A stretch of 42,889 nt of DNA. Source: a virus. Below the pieces are notes generated by a model. The model had not been told where the DNA came from and made no database searches. It saw only the letters and a list, made by a program, of their open reading frames with translations. Made by a program: the position numbers and the translations under genes. Every line of letters starts with the position of its first letter. Positions within the stretch are counted from its first letter, which is position 1. Where the stretch lies: the IMG/VR virus record IMGVR_UViG_3300032308_000668, positions 1 to 42,889 of that record, one strand, 5' to 3'. Below, one piece after another: positions 1 through 8,161 of this stretch.

Positions 1-6
1 CGAGAA

Positions 7-390
7 ATGGCTAAAATGCAAAATGAACAAGCTATGCTTATGGCTCAAAAAGGTTTTCAATCACAAGAAAAAATAGCAGCTATTGAATTGGAGGGAACTT
101 ATGCAGAAACATTCGCACAAGAAAGACAAGCACTTTATGAACATGATGCTAAATTGGTTCACGATGCAGCACCCTGGGTTAGAACTCTTAATGCAGCTGT
201 CCGCCCTATTGTTGCTTTCACTTTTGTAGGACTACTTATATTTGTAGATGTAGCTGGATTTATTTGGGCTGTAAACACTGTAGGATTTAGTCGTGAGTCT
301 ATGGATGTTATATTTTCATCTGATGAAATGGCTATTGTAGGTTCTATTATTGGTTTTTATTTTGGTGCTAGAACTTGGGAAAAGAAATAA
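7..390 (+). CDS. Holin-like membrane protein, possibly 5' truncated
   Basis: The protein has a charged, Gln/Ala-rich helical N-terminal part (about residues 1-55), then a hydrophobic segment at about 66-90 and a second weaker one at about 107-121, ending in the basic tail ARTWEKK. This layout fits the 3TM holin group of phages, whose members sit just before an endolysin, as here: the lysozyme starts directly after the stop. Its likely role is permeabilising the inner membrane to time lysis. The ATG at 7 has no visible ribosome site, and the frame stays open to base 1 (R-E before the M). The heptad-like N-terminus suggests the true start may lie outside the window. Holin is inferred from topology and position, not from a signature motif. 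Confidence 0.6.
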   Translation: MAKMQNEQAMLMAQKGFQSQEKIAAIELEGTYAETFAQERQALYEHDAKLVHDAAPWVRTLNAAVRPIVAFTFVGLLIFVDVAGFIWAVNTVGFSRESMDVIFSSDEMAIVGSIIGFYFGARTWEKK

Positions 391-840
391 GTGAATGTAT
401 CAAAAGCTGGCATCGCTCTTATCAAACATCACGAGGGTGTGCGTAGTCGGCCCTATCGTTGTGCTGCAAACCTGTATACTGTGGGTGTTGGTCACCTTAT
501 CGGCGATGGCAAACATTTGCCTGATTCTTGGAACAGAACTTTTTCGCAGGAAGAAATAGATGGACTTCTTAAATCCGACCTACGTCGCTTCGAGTTGGGA
601 GTACATAAGATGCTACCTAACGTGCCTCTTCGACAATGTGAATTTGATTGCCTTGTATCTTTTGCCTTTAACCTTGGCCTTGGTACATTTCAGCGATCAA
701 CACTCCGTCAAGCGCTTCTACGCGGCGATAAAAAGGCGGCTATGGAATCGTTAGTAAAATATTGTAGGGCTGGTGGTAAAATACTTAGAGGTCTACAAAT
801 TCGTAGATTAGATGAGAAAGCACTCTTTGAAGGTAAATAA
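391..840 (+). CDS. Endolysin, GH24 (T4/P22-type) lysozyme
   Basis: This is a muramidase that cuts the glycan strands of peptidoglycan at the end of infection. The catalytic pattern E-8aa-C-5aa-T is visible as E15, C24 and T30, followed by VGVGH; the Cys in place of Asp occurs in many phage GH24 enzymes. The conserved C-terminal block (FDCLVSFAFNLG, then a late RR) is present, and 149 aa is normal for the family. The start is GTG at 391, immediately after the stop of the holin-like gene, so the two are probably translationally coupled. There is no signal peptide or N-terminal anchor, so export would need the neighbouring holin. Confidence 0.93.
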   Translation: MNVSKAGIALIKHHEGVRSRPYRCAANLYTVGVGHLIGDGKHLPDSWNRTFSQEEIDGLLKSDLRRFELGVHKMLPNVPLRQCEFDCLVSFAFNLGLGTFQRSTLRQALLRGDKKAAMESLVKYCRAGGKILRGLQIRRLDEKALFEGK

Positions 841-2786
841 TGCCATTAAGTAAACTCATATTTAAACCAGGTGTCAACCGAGACCAAACTGATTATTCTT
901 CAGAGGGCGGTTGGTACTCTATGGATAAAGTTCGTTTCCGTTCAGGCTTTCCTGAAAAATATGGTGGCTGGACTGTTAAAACTTTCACACCTTACGTAGG
1001 ATCTGCGCGTAGTATATTCACTTGGACTACCACAGACTCAAGCCGTTTGGTAGCAGTAGGTACCAATGAAAAAATTTATGTGAATGGGGCTACATCTTTA
1101 TATGATATTACGCCTCTTCGTATTACTTATACTACTGCGTCAATACCAAGTTCAGATAATTGTTTTCAAACAACAAACGGTTCTAACTTAGTTGAGATTC
1201 TAAATATTACAACCGGTATTGAAGACGGTGAATGGGTAACTTTTAGCGGAGTGACTACTGCTGTAGGTGGCATCCCTGCGGCTGAATTTAATAACGAATT
1301 TCAAATCAATGTAATTAGTGGTACACCTTATATTACGCTTCCAACAACAGCAACGTCTACTGCAACATCGGCAGGTAATACAGCTATTACAGCAAAGTTC
1401 CAAATTAATATTGGAAATTCAATTACTACATTTGGTTATGGCTGGGGTGCAGGCGTATGGTCTCGCGGTTCATGGGGTTCAGGTTCTACTCTTCCTGTAG
1501 TTTTCTACCCTAGACTAGAGTTTTTTGATAACTTTAATAATGACTTAGCATTTAATATTTTTGGCGGTGATCTTTATTACTGGGCTTACGATGCTTCATT
1601 TACAACACGCGCTATTTTATTAAGTGCTGTATCAGGTGCTGTTGCAGTTCCTCAACAAGTGACTATCAGTTTATTTGCAGCGTCAGGACATTATGTAGCG
1701 CTTGGATGTACTAATTATGATCCTACTGCGGCGGGTCCTGATTATCTAGGTGCTTATGATCCACTACTTATTCGCTGGGCAAACGTTGATGCTGATATTG
1801 GTCCAGAACCTGAAGTATGGCAACCAACACTCACTAATACAGCGGGCTTTTTAAGATTACAAGCAGGTTCACGAATTGTAGCTGCAATTAACTCTCGCCA
1901 AGAAATGTTAATATGGACTGATACTGCGTTAACTTCTATGCAATTTTTAGGTACACAAGAAGTTTTTGGTCTACAACAATTATCAGCTAATATTTCAATC
2001 GTGGGTTCTAACGCGGTGGTCGGCATTAATAACGTCGTTTACTGGATGGGACGAGATAAGTTCTTCACATACTCAGGTCGTGTAGACGCACTACCATGCA
2101 CACTACGTCAATATGTTTTCGGCGACATTAACTATGAACAATCACAATTATTCTTTGCAGGTACTAATAATGAATATAACGAGATCATTTGGTTTTATTG
2201 TTCAGCTACTGCAAATGAAATTGATCGCTATGTTATCTACAACTACAATGAAAATATTTGGTACTACGGTAATCTAGAAAGAACTGCTTGGATGGATGCA
2301 GGGGATTTAACTAATCCTACGGCGTTTGATGGCGGTTGGGTTTATAATCATGAGACTGGTACAGACGATGGCCAACCTAATGGTTTACCTCCGCTTCCTA
2401 TGACCGCATTCATTCAATCTGCTGATGTTGACATTGATGATGGCGATAAATATATGCTCTTACGTCGTGTCATTCCAGACGTTAATTTTACTGGGTCTGA
2501 AACTACTAATCCTGTAACAGGTGCTACGATAGTTCCAGAAGCTACCATTACGATAGGCGCTAGAAACTTCCCAGGTGCAGCATCAACAACTACAAATGCA
2601 TCAGGTGTTACAATGGCTCGCGACATTATTACTTCAACAGCTACAATTAATCAATATACAAACCAAGTATTTATTCGTGCACGTGGTCGTCAAATGAATT
2701 TTAGAATCTCATCTGATACTGTAGGAACACAATGGCAACTAGGTATGCCTCGTATTGATGCTCGTCCTGACGGAAGAAGAAACTAA
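840..2786 (+). CDS. Virion structural protein, P22 gp10-like (packaged DNA stabilisation)
   Basis: This 648-aa protein opens with a motif (KPGVNRDQTDYSSEGGWY then DKVRFRSGFPEKYGGW) that I recognise from podovirus proteins annotated as structural or P22 gp10-like packaged-DNA stabilisation proteins. These form part of the hub that closes the portal and carries the tail needle. The middle is rich in Thr, Ala, aromatic and beta-forming residues, as expected of a beta-propeller-like virion protein. The start codon overlaps the lysozyme stop (TAATG), with GAAGG upstream. Having it after the lysis genes is unlike P22 but seen in other aquatic podovirus-like phages. The family call rests on motif memory and context. 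Confidence 0.6.
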   Translation: MPLSKLIFKPGVNRDQTDYSSEGGWYSMDKVRFRSGFPEKYGGWTVKTFTPYVGSARSIFTWTTTDSSRLVAVGTNEKIYVNGATSLYDITPLRITYTTASIPSSDNCFQTTNGSNLVEILNITTGIEDGEWVTFSGVTTAVGGIPAAEFNNEFQINVISGTPYITLPTTATSTATSAGNTAITAKFQINIGNSITTFGYGWGAGVWSRGSWGSGSTLPVVFYPRLEFFDNFNNDLAFNIFGGDLYYWAYDASFTTRAILLSAVSGAVAVPQQVTISLFAASGHYVALGCTNYDPTAAGPDYLGAYDPLLIRWANVDADIGPEPEVWQPTLTNTAGFLRLQAGSRIVAAINSRQEMLIWTDTALTSMQFLGTQEVFGLQQLSANISIVGSNAVVGINNVVYWMGRDKFFTYSGRVDALPCTLRQYVFGDINYEQSQLFFAGTNNEYNEIIWFYCSATANEIDRYVIYNYNENIWYYGNLERTAWMDAGDLTNPTAFDGGWVYNHETGTDDGQPNGLPPLPMTAFIQSADVDIDDGDKYMLLRRVIPDVNFTGSETTNPVTGATIVPEATITIGARNFPGAASTTTNASGVTMARDIITSTATINQYTNQVFIRARGRQMNFRISSDTVGTQWQLGMPRIDARPDGRRN

Positions 2787-2787
2787 T

Positions 2788-2973
2788 ATGGCAGACACTA
2801 TAGTAAAAACAAAAGCCCCAGCGTTAGCATTAAGTCCAATTACGTTTTCACAACAACATTTTGACTTATATAGCCAACAACTTCGTATATACTTTAATAC
2901 ACTAGACACCGCTAATGGTCAAACAATACAACAAGTTAATAGTCTTACTACTATGGTTTGGTTAGGAATATAA
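2788..2973 (+). CDS. Small conserved virion-block protein
   Basis: This is a 61-aa protein starting at the ATG at 2788, one base after the stop of the gp10-like gene. A longer reading from 2755 would overlap that gene and is less likely. The sequence is Gln/Thr rich (FSQQHFDLYSQQLRIYF, then a predicted helix TANGQTIQQVNSL) and ends in a short hydrophobic stretch. The next gene starts directly after its stop. No function can be assigned. Its place between structural genes suggests a minor virion or assembly protein. Confidence 0.7.
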   Translation: MADTIVKTKAPALALSPITFSQQHFDLYSQQLRIYFNTLDTANGQTIQQVNSLTTMVWLGI

Positions 2974-3309
2974 ATGGCATTTCAAAATGTAACCCCAATT
3001 CAACTAGGTCAAGCTGCAATTACAACAGGTGTTACCACTGTTTATACAGCTCCTGTTAACACAAGAACCTACGTAAAAGATATTAACATATGCAACACAA
3101 CCGGAATATCTCGTACTGTATCTGTTTTTTTAGTGCCTAGTGGAGGCTCAGCAGGAACAGGAAATGCATTAATATATAACTTGGTGCTTTTTGGTAGCGA
3201 TGTATATAGATGGCAAGGCGTTCAAGTTATAAATGCCGGGGATAGAATACAAGTTTCAGCTTCTGCAACCGGTGCTACTATTACAGTTTCTGGTGGTGAA
3301 GCCGTATAA
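2974..3309 (+). CDS. Small beta-rich virion protein (unknown family)
   Basis: This 111-aa protein has alternating hydrophobic and Thr/Ser/Gly residues throughout (TTVYTAPVNTRTYVKDINICN, then VSVFLVPSGG, then INAGDRIQVSASATG). That pattern fits a single jelly-roll or Ig-like beta sandwich, such as decoration or tail-associated domains. It has no transmembrane segment or signal peptide. It sits in the late operon directly after the 61-aa gene, with no spacer. I do not recognise a specific family; a head-decoration or fibre-associated role is inference from composition and context. Confidence 0.72.
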   Translation: MAFQNVTPIQLGQAAITTGVTTVYTAPVNTRTYVKDINICNTTGISRTVSVFLVPSGGSAGTGNALIYNLVLFGSDVYRWQGVQVINAGDRIQVSASATGATITVSGGEAV

Positions 3310-3348
3310 ATCATGGTATTATTAACACATATTTAAGGACTTTCAATT

Positions 3349-4794
3349 ATGACATCATCCCACACAGCACAAGGTTTAGCATCATTAGGTCGCAACGGCG
3401 ATACGATGCTTGTTCACATGAACCCACAAGAAGTTATGGGCCTTCAAGGTTTAGCTAAAACTCATGGTACCTCTCTTACAATAAACCCTGATACAGGTAT
3501 GCCAGAAGCTTTTAGTTTAGGAGGAGTACTTGGTGCAGTGGCTCCTATGGCAGCTGGCTTTATGTTTCCTGGGTTTGGTGCTTCATTAGGACTTGGTGCT
3601 GGTATTGGTGCGGGGGCTTTAACAGGGGCTTTAATTGCCGCAGCTTCTGGCGGAGACATTCTTTCAGGTGGACTTACTGGCGGATTTGGTGGCTATGGTG
3701 GCGCCGGTTTTGGTAAGTCTGCTATGAAATTAGGTACTCCTGCGTCTGGTGTAGATGCGGCTGCAGCTAATTCAGGTATTACTCAGAAATTTTTAGGTGA
3801 TGTTGCGTCTGGCAAAGCGATGGGCGGTGCTGGTGTTGATTTAGGTTCTTATTTATCTAACCCCAATCAATTCGTTTCCTCACAAGCGGGCATGGGAGCT
3901 AGTGCTGGAGCCCCAGGTATTAATTTAGCTAAAGCTACTATGCCTTCTAATTTAGCATCTAGTGCTTATAATACTGCACTACAACCTGATGTTCTAGGAA
4001 ACATAACAAACTTACCAACTTCTATTGGTTCTACTGCATTAAAAGGCGGTGATCCTGCATTTAATCTAGGCACTGCTACGGATGCTTTAAAATCTAACCC
4101 ATTAGGTGTAGCTAAAGATTATGGATATGGTAAAACAGCTTTAATGGGTGCGACTAGCTTGATGGCGGGACTAGAACCTTCTGACTTAATGCCTAACCAG
4201 CCCATATACAAAGATCCAGATGCAGGTAAATATAAAGGTCCTGAAGGTCAACTTAATTTAAGTGATCAATTTAGTTCAGGTTTAAATCTTTCAAGTCCAG
4301 GAATGAAGCTTGCTGCTCAAGGTGGATATATTAATGGCTATGCAGGAGGAGGCACAGTAACTACTGGTGGACTTCGTGATTTATATGCTACAACAGATTC
4401 ACTAAGCAATCCTCAATTAAGTCGTGATGGGTTTGGTGTCGGTAGACTTGATAATTTAGCTAGACAACAAGCAATGACACAAGCTCAAACTACAGGGTAC
4501 GCTATGGGCGGTTTAACTGCATTAAAAAGCGGGGGCCAACCTGGAGGCTACTTAGACGGACAAGGTGATGGTATGTCTGACTCAATCCCTGCTACAATAG
4601 AAGGCAAACAGCCAGCTCGTTTAGCCGATGGTGAATTTGTAGTCCCTGCAGATGTTGTATCTCATTTAGGTAATGGCTCTTCTAAAGCAGGATCAAAAAG
4701 ATTATATGCGATGTTAGATAAAGTAAGACATGCACGTACAGGAAACAAAAAACAAGGTAAACAAATTAAGGCGGACAAGTACCTCCCAGCATAA
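3349..4794 (+). CDS. Gly/Ala-rich internal virion (ejection) protein candidate
   Basis: This 481-aa protein has a long Gly/Ala-rich hydrophobic stretch (about residues 62-125) that could insert into a membrane. Its C-terminal half carries repeated glycine-rich blocks (GYINGYAGGG, GYAMGGLTALKSGG) followed by ATIEGKQPARLADGEFVVPADVV. That last block is familiar from phage proteins of aquatic viromes, usually annotated as internal or tail-associated. AAGGA precedes the ATG. It overlaps the next gene by one base. It is the first of four consecutive genes that probably form the internal core or DNA-ejection machinery; that function is inferred. Confidence 0.6.
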   Translation: MTSSHTAQGLASLGRNGDTMLVHMNPQEVMGLQGLAKTHGTSLTINPDTGMPEAFSLGGVLGAVAPMAAGFMFPGFGASLGLGAGIGAGALTGALIAAASGGDILSGGLTGGFGGYGGAGFGKSAMKLGTPASGVDAAAANSGITQKFLGDVASGKAMGGAGVDLGSYLSNPNQFVSSQAGMGASAGAPGINLAKATMPSNLASSAYNTALQPDVLGNITNLPTSIGSTALKGGDPAFNLGTATDALKSNPLGVAKDYGYGKTALMGATSLMAGLEPSDLMPNQPIYKDPDAGKYKGPEGQLNLSDQFSSGLNLSSPGMKLAAQGGYINGYAGGGTVTTGGLRDLYATTDSLSNPQLSRDGFGVGRLDNLARQQAMTQAQTTGYAMGGLTALKSGGQPGGYLDGQGDGMSDSIPATIEGKQPARLADGEFVVPADVVSHLGNGSSKAGSKRLYAMLDKVRHARTGNKKQGKQIKADKYLPA

Positions 4795-5207
4795 TGCAAG
4801 TTTCCGTTGTTTTACCTGAACATATAGAATTAGTTTGGCCTAATATAGAACAATATATGTCAGGTGCTGCGCAGTATACATATAATAGATTTAGCACAGA
4901 TGATATAAAAAAAGATTTAATAACTAAACCTCAACAATTATGGATTGCATATGATGAGGGAGAAGTTTATGGTGCAGTAGTTACAGAAATTATAGTCTAT
5001 CCTAGGATGACTACTTTAATGATGCACTTTACTGGTGGTAAAAAACTACCTCGTTGGAAACAACCAATGCTTACATTATTGCAAAGGTTTGCAAAAGATC
5101 AAGGCTGTAATGTTATTGAATCGTATGGTCGGCCTGGATGGGAAAAAGTATTTAAAAATGATGGGTATAAAGAAGTATTTAAATTTTATGAATTACCGGT
5201 GGAATAA
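4794..5207 (+). CDS. GNAT-fold protein, T7 gp13-like position
   Basis: This 137-aa protein has the size and pattern of a GNAT acyltransferase fold: a central strand block (LWIAYDEGEVYGAVVTEIIVYP) followed by a helix (MLTLLQRFAKDQGCNVIESYG) and the typical late segment WEKVFKNDGYKEVFKFYEL. T7 gp13, about the same length and located just before the ejection proteins, shows the same fold and acts in virion assembly. The location here, among probable ejection genes, suggests an analogous role. Whether it keeps acetyltransferase activity cannot be told, because no clear acetyl-CoA loop is visible. Confidence 0.6.
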   Translation: MQVSVVLPEHIELVWPNIEQYMSGAAQYTYNRFSTDDIKKDLITKPQQLWIAYDEGEVYGAVVTEIIVYPRMTTLMMHFTGGKKLPRWKQPMLTLLQRFAKDQGCNVIESYGRPGWEKVFKNDGYKEVFKFYELPVE

Positions 5208-5212
5208 AAATT

Positions 5213-6325
5213 ATGTTTAAACTATTTAATCTATTTAATTGGGTGCAAAACCTAGTAGACTCATTTACTTTTTATGGCGGGGGTAAAGGTGGCGGAGGTG
5301 GCGGTGGTCCAACTACTCAGACATCTTATTCTACAAACTTACCTGAGTATGCAAAGCCCTACTACGAAGAGCTATTAAAACAAACAGGTAGACAAGTTTA
5401 TCAAACAGATTCAGCAGGTAATGTTACTGGTGTTAAACCTTATACTCAGTACGGCGGTGAACAAATTGCAGGGTTTACTCCTCAACAACTTGCAGTTCAA
5501 CAACAAGTAGGGGGACTGCAGACTCCTACGGGCTTTAATCAAGCCCTGGGTGGTTTAAATGTAGGTCAATATACAGGTTATGGCGCAGCGGGACAGGGTT
5601 TAGGTCAAGCTTTTGGGTATACACCTCAAGCTATTAATGCTCAAATGTTTAGTCCGTTAGCAGCACAATATTATCAATCTCCATACCAGCAAAATGTGAC
5701 TGATATTGCTTTACGTGAAGCTCGTCGTCAAGGGGATATAGCAAAACAACAAGGCGCATTGGGTGCTATTGGGCGTGGTACATTTGGCGGCGGACGTCAA
5801 GCTTTACTGCAAGCAGAAGCAGAACGTAATGTACAACAAAACTTAGGCGATATTCAAGCTCGTGGTTCTCAAGCCGCTTATGAAAATGCTCAAAAACAAT
5901 TTTTAGCTGATCAAGCTAACAGGATGCAAGCACAACAATTAACACAACAAGGCCAACAATATGCTGCGGGTTTAGGTAAAGACATTGGATTAGCTGGCTT
6001 ACAAGCGGGTATTGATACTTCTAAAGGTTTAGCTGCTACAGCAGCATCACAACAAATTGCGGATCTTGAAAGACTTAAAGCGCAAGCAGCAAGTGCTGGT
6101 GAACAACAAGCCATGCAACAAAAAATTAATGATCTTAAATATCAAGTATTCCAGGAAGAAAAAAATTATCAAAAGAATCAACTTGAATATCTCAGTGCTA
6201 TATTAAGAGGTAATGCAGGTGCTTTGGGTTCAACTCAAGTACAATATTCACCTGCTCCAAGCATTGCGTCTCAAATTGGTGGTTTAGGTTTAGCTGGACT
6301 TGGTCTATATCAAGCTTTAAAATAA
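5213..6325 (+). CDS. Gln/Ala-rich internal virion (ejection) protein candidate
   Basis: This 370-aa protein starts with a short aromatic/hydrophobic N-terminus and a glycine run (GGGKGGGGGGG). A segment rich in Gln, Gly and Tyr follows, then a long helical, Gln/Ala-rich region (about residues 170-330) with coiled-coil character (ALREARRQGDIAKQQGALGAIG; ADLERLKAQAASAGEQQ). It ends in a hydrophobic Gly/Leu tail. Such composition is typical of pilot or ejection proteins that leave the capsid with the DNA. GGTGG lies upstream of the ATG. The functional call is inferred from composition and neighbours. Confidence 0.6.
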   Translation: MFKLFNLFNWVQNLVDSFTFYGGGKGGGGGGGPTTQTSYSTNLPEYAKPYYEELLKQTGRQVYQTDSAGNVTGVKPYTQYGGEQIAGFTPQQLAVQQQVGGLQTPTGFNQALGGLNVGQYTGYGAAGQGLGQAFGYTPQAINAQMFSPLAAQYYQSPYQQNVTDIALREARRQGDIAKQQGALGAIGRGTFGGGRQALLQAEAERNVQQNLGDIQARGSQAAYENAQKQFLADQANRMQAQQLTQQGQQYAAGLGKDIGLAGLQAGIDTSKGLAATAASQQIADLERLKAQAASAGEQQAMQQKINDLKYQVFQEEKNYQKNQLEYLSAILRGNAGALGSTQVQYSPAPSIASQIGGLGLAGLGLYQALK

Positions 6326-6334
6326 GGATAACAC

Positions 6335-8161
6335 ATGAACATTATTAAAATACAAGATCAATTAAAAGGCGTTCCTGATGATGCTTTAATAGGTTATGTT
6401 CAAAATCCTACGGGTCAAGTGCCTACATATTTAGCACTAAGCGAATTGCAACGTCGTAAGACGATGAGAGATACATACCAACAAGCTCAACCTGCTCAAA
6501 CAACAGTCGCAGAAGATTTAGCTGCACCTCCTGCACCACAAGCTATGCCAGAACCCCAAGCTCAAGGTGTTGCTGCGTTACCTGTAGGCGATATGTTTCA
6601 AGAACAAAACTTCGCGGGTGGTGGTATTGTAGCGTTTGAAGATGGAGGTCGTGTTAGTCCACGTGCTGCACTGAATCCCTATGCAGACGAAGAAGGGCAA
6701 ATAAGAGCGGCCCAGTATCTTGCGGGTGCTAATGTAGGATCTGATAGATTTAATGTAGGTGCTGATATGGCAGGCATGGTAGATAAACGTGGTTTTACTG
6801 ACCCTAGATTACAAGCTATGTATGCAAATTATATAACAGACGAAGGCAATCGATATGGCGCTAGATATAATCCTGATGCACGACAAGCGTCTTTAGAACG
6901 TGAAAGTTCAAAAGGTAATATTTTTGGGATAGATGTTGCTCCTAATTATTACGGTGTTAGAGGAGAATATAGATTTGCTAAAGGTGGCGATGTAAAGCAT
7001 TATGCTAAAGGTGATTATGTTTTATCTAGTGACTATGATCCTGAGGCTTATGGTGCGTCTTATAGAGAGGGTCTTGCGGGATTAGAATCTAAGTATCCAG
7101 TTTACTCAGCAACTGACCCATATGGTAACGTGCGTAAAAAAGCAATGAGAGAATACCAATCATCTGTTAAAACACCGTATGACGACGCTATTAGATATTA
7201 CGAAGAACAAGGCCTAGGATACAAAGGTAAATTAGGTGCAGTTCCAGGTACTACACCTGTACGTAAATTAGAAGCTGCAAGGGATGAATGGTTAGCTAGT
7301 CAAGGAACTATGCCCGCAGCACCTGCTGCTAAACCATCAAATGAACCTGATGTAAGACTTACAGGAGATCCAACTCAAAACGCGGCTAAACAACCGTATC
7401 AAGGTGTAGGTTTTGATGGAAGTTTCTATGACAAGATGTTAACTAAAGAACGCCCATTAAAAGATGCGATGCAAGAATATAAAGATGCACTTGGCGCCGA
7501 TCCTACGTTAGCTGGGCGTCAAGAAAAACTAGCTAAGATGGAAGCTCGTGCGGCTAAAATGGAAAACCAAGCGCCATGGATGGCATTAGCTCAAGCAGGT
7601 TTTGGCATGGCTGCTGGTAAATCTCCATTTGCGTTACAAAATATTGCTGAAGGTGCAATTTCGGGAGTCAAGTCCTATACAGCGGCTCAAGATAAATTAG
7701 CGGATTTAGAAGAGAAACGCTTCACATTAGATAATGAACTATCTAAACAACAACGTGCTGAACAAGTGGCAGCTGTAACTTACGGTGTGAACAGTAGACA
7801 ACATACAGAAGAGATTAACAAAACTATTATGCTTGCTAAAGCTAAAGATAAACTTACTCGTGATGTTGCTAACCTAGAAGCTGGTGTTGCTCTTAATAAA
7901 GCAGGCGCAACTAACGCACCTAAAATAAAAGAAGTTGCTGAAGCACGTGCGGCTTATCAAGGTAGTAAAGCACAAAATGAAGCTAAAAAAGCGCTGTTAA
8001 AAAGATTAGGTGACAATGCAGATAAAGACACAAGCGATAGAAATACTGAATATTTAGATGGATTAAAACTTGCTGAAGAACAATATTTGGCTAATTACTT
8101 TGCGCCTATAGGATCTAATATACCTACGTTATCTACTGACGGTTTTAAAATTAAAAAATAA
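6335..8161 (+). CDS. Internal virion (ejection) protein candidate with FAxGG blocks
   Basis: This 608-aa protein has two copies of a glycine block near lysines or acidic residues (NFAGGGIVAFEDGG at about 88-101 and RFAKGGDVKHYAKGDYV at about 213-229). A Pro/Ala-rich linker and a long amphipathic helical C-terminal half follow (AKMEARAAKMENQAPWMALAQ; LADLEEKRFTLDNELSKQQRAEQV). AAGGA precedes the ATG. A stretch at about 425-450 (MALAQAGFGMAAGKSPFALQNIAEGAISG) resembles blocks found in other phage internal proteins. The gene ends TAATG with the start of the 1618-aa gene, implying coupled translation. The role in DNA ejection is inference. Confidence 0.6.
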   Translation: MNIIKIQDQLKGVPDDALIGYVQNPTGQVPTYLALSELQRRKTMRDTYQQAQPAQTTVAEDLAAPPAPQAMPEPQAQGVAALPVGDMFQEQNFAGGGIVAFEDGGRVSPRAALNPYADEEGQIRAAQYLAGANVGSDRFNVGADMAGMVDKRGFTDPRLQAMYANYITDEGNRYGARYNPDARQASLERESSKGNIFGIDVAPNYYGVRGEYRFAKGGDVKHYAKGDYVLSSDYDPEAYGASYREGLAGLESKYPVYSATDPYGNVRKKAMREYQSSVKTPYDDAIRYYEEQGLGYKGKLGAVPGTTPVRKLEAARDEWLASQGTMPAAPAAKPSNEPDVRLTGDPTQNAAKQPYQGVGFDGSFYDKMLTKERPLKDAMQEYKDALGADPTLAGRQEKLAKMEARAAKMENQAPWMALAQAGFGMAAGKSPFALQNIAEGAISGVKSYTAAQDKLADLEEKRFTLDNELSKQQRAEQVAAVTYGVNSRQHTEEINKTIMLAKAKDKLTRDVANLEAGVALNKAGATNAPKIKEVAEARAAYQGSKAQNEAKKALLKRLGDNADKDTSDRNTEYLDGLKLAEEQYLANYFAPIGSNIPTLSTDGFKIKK

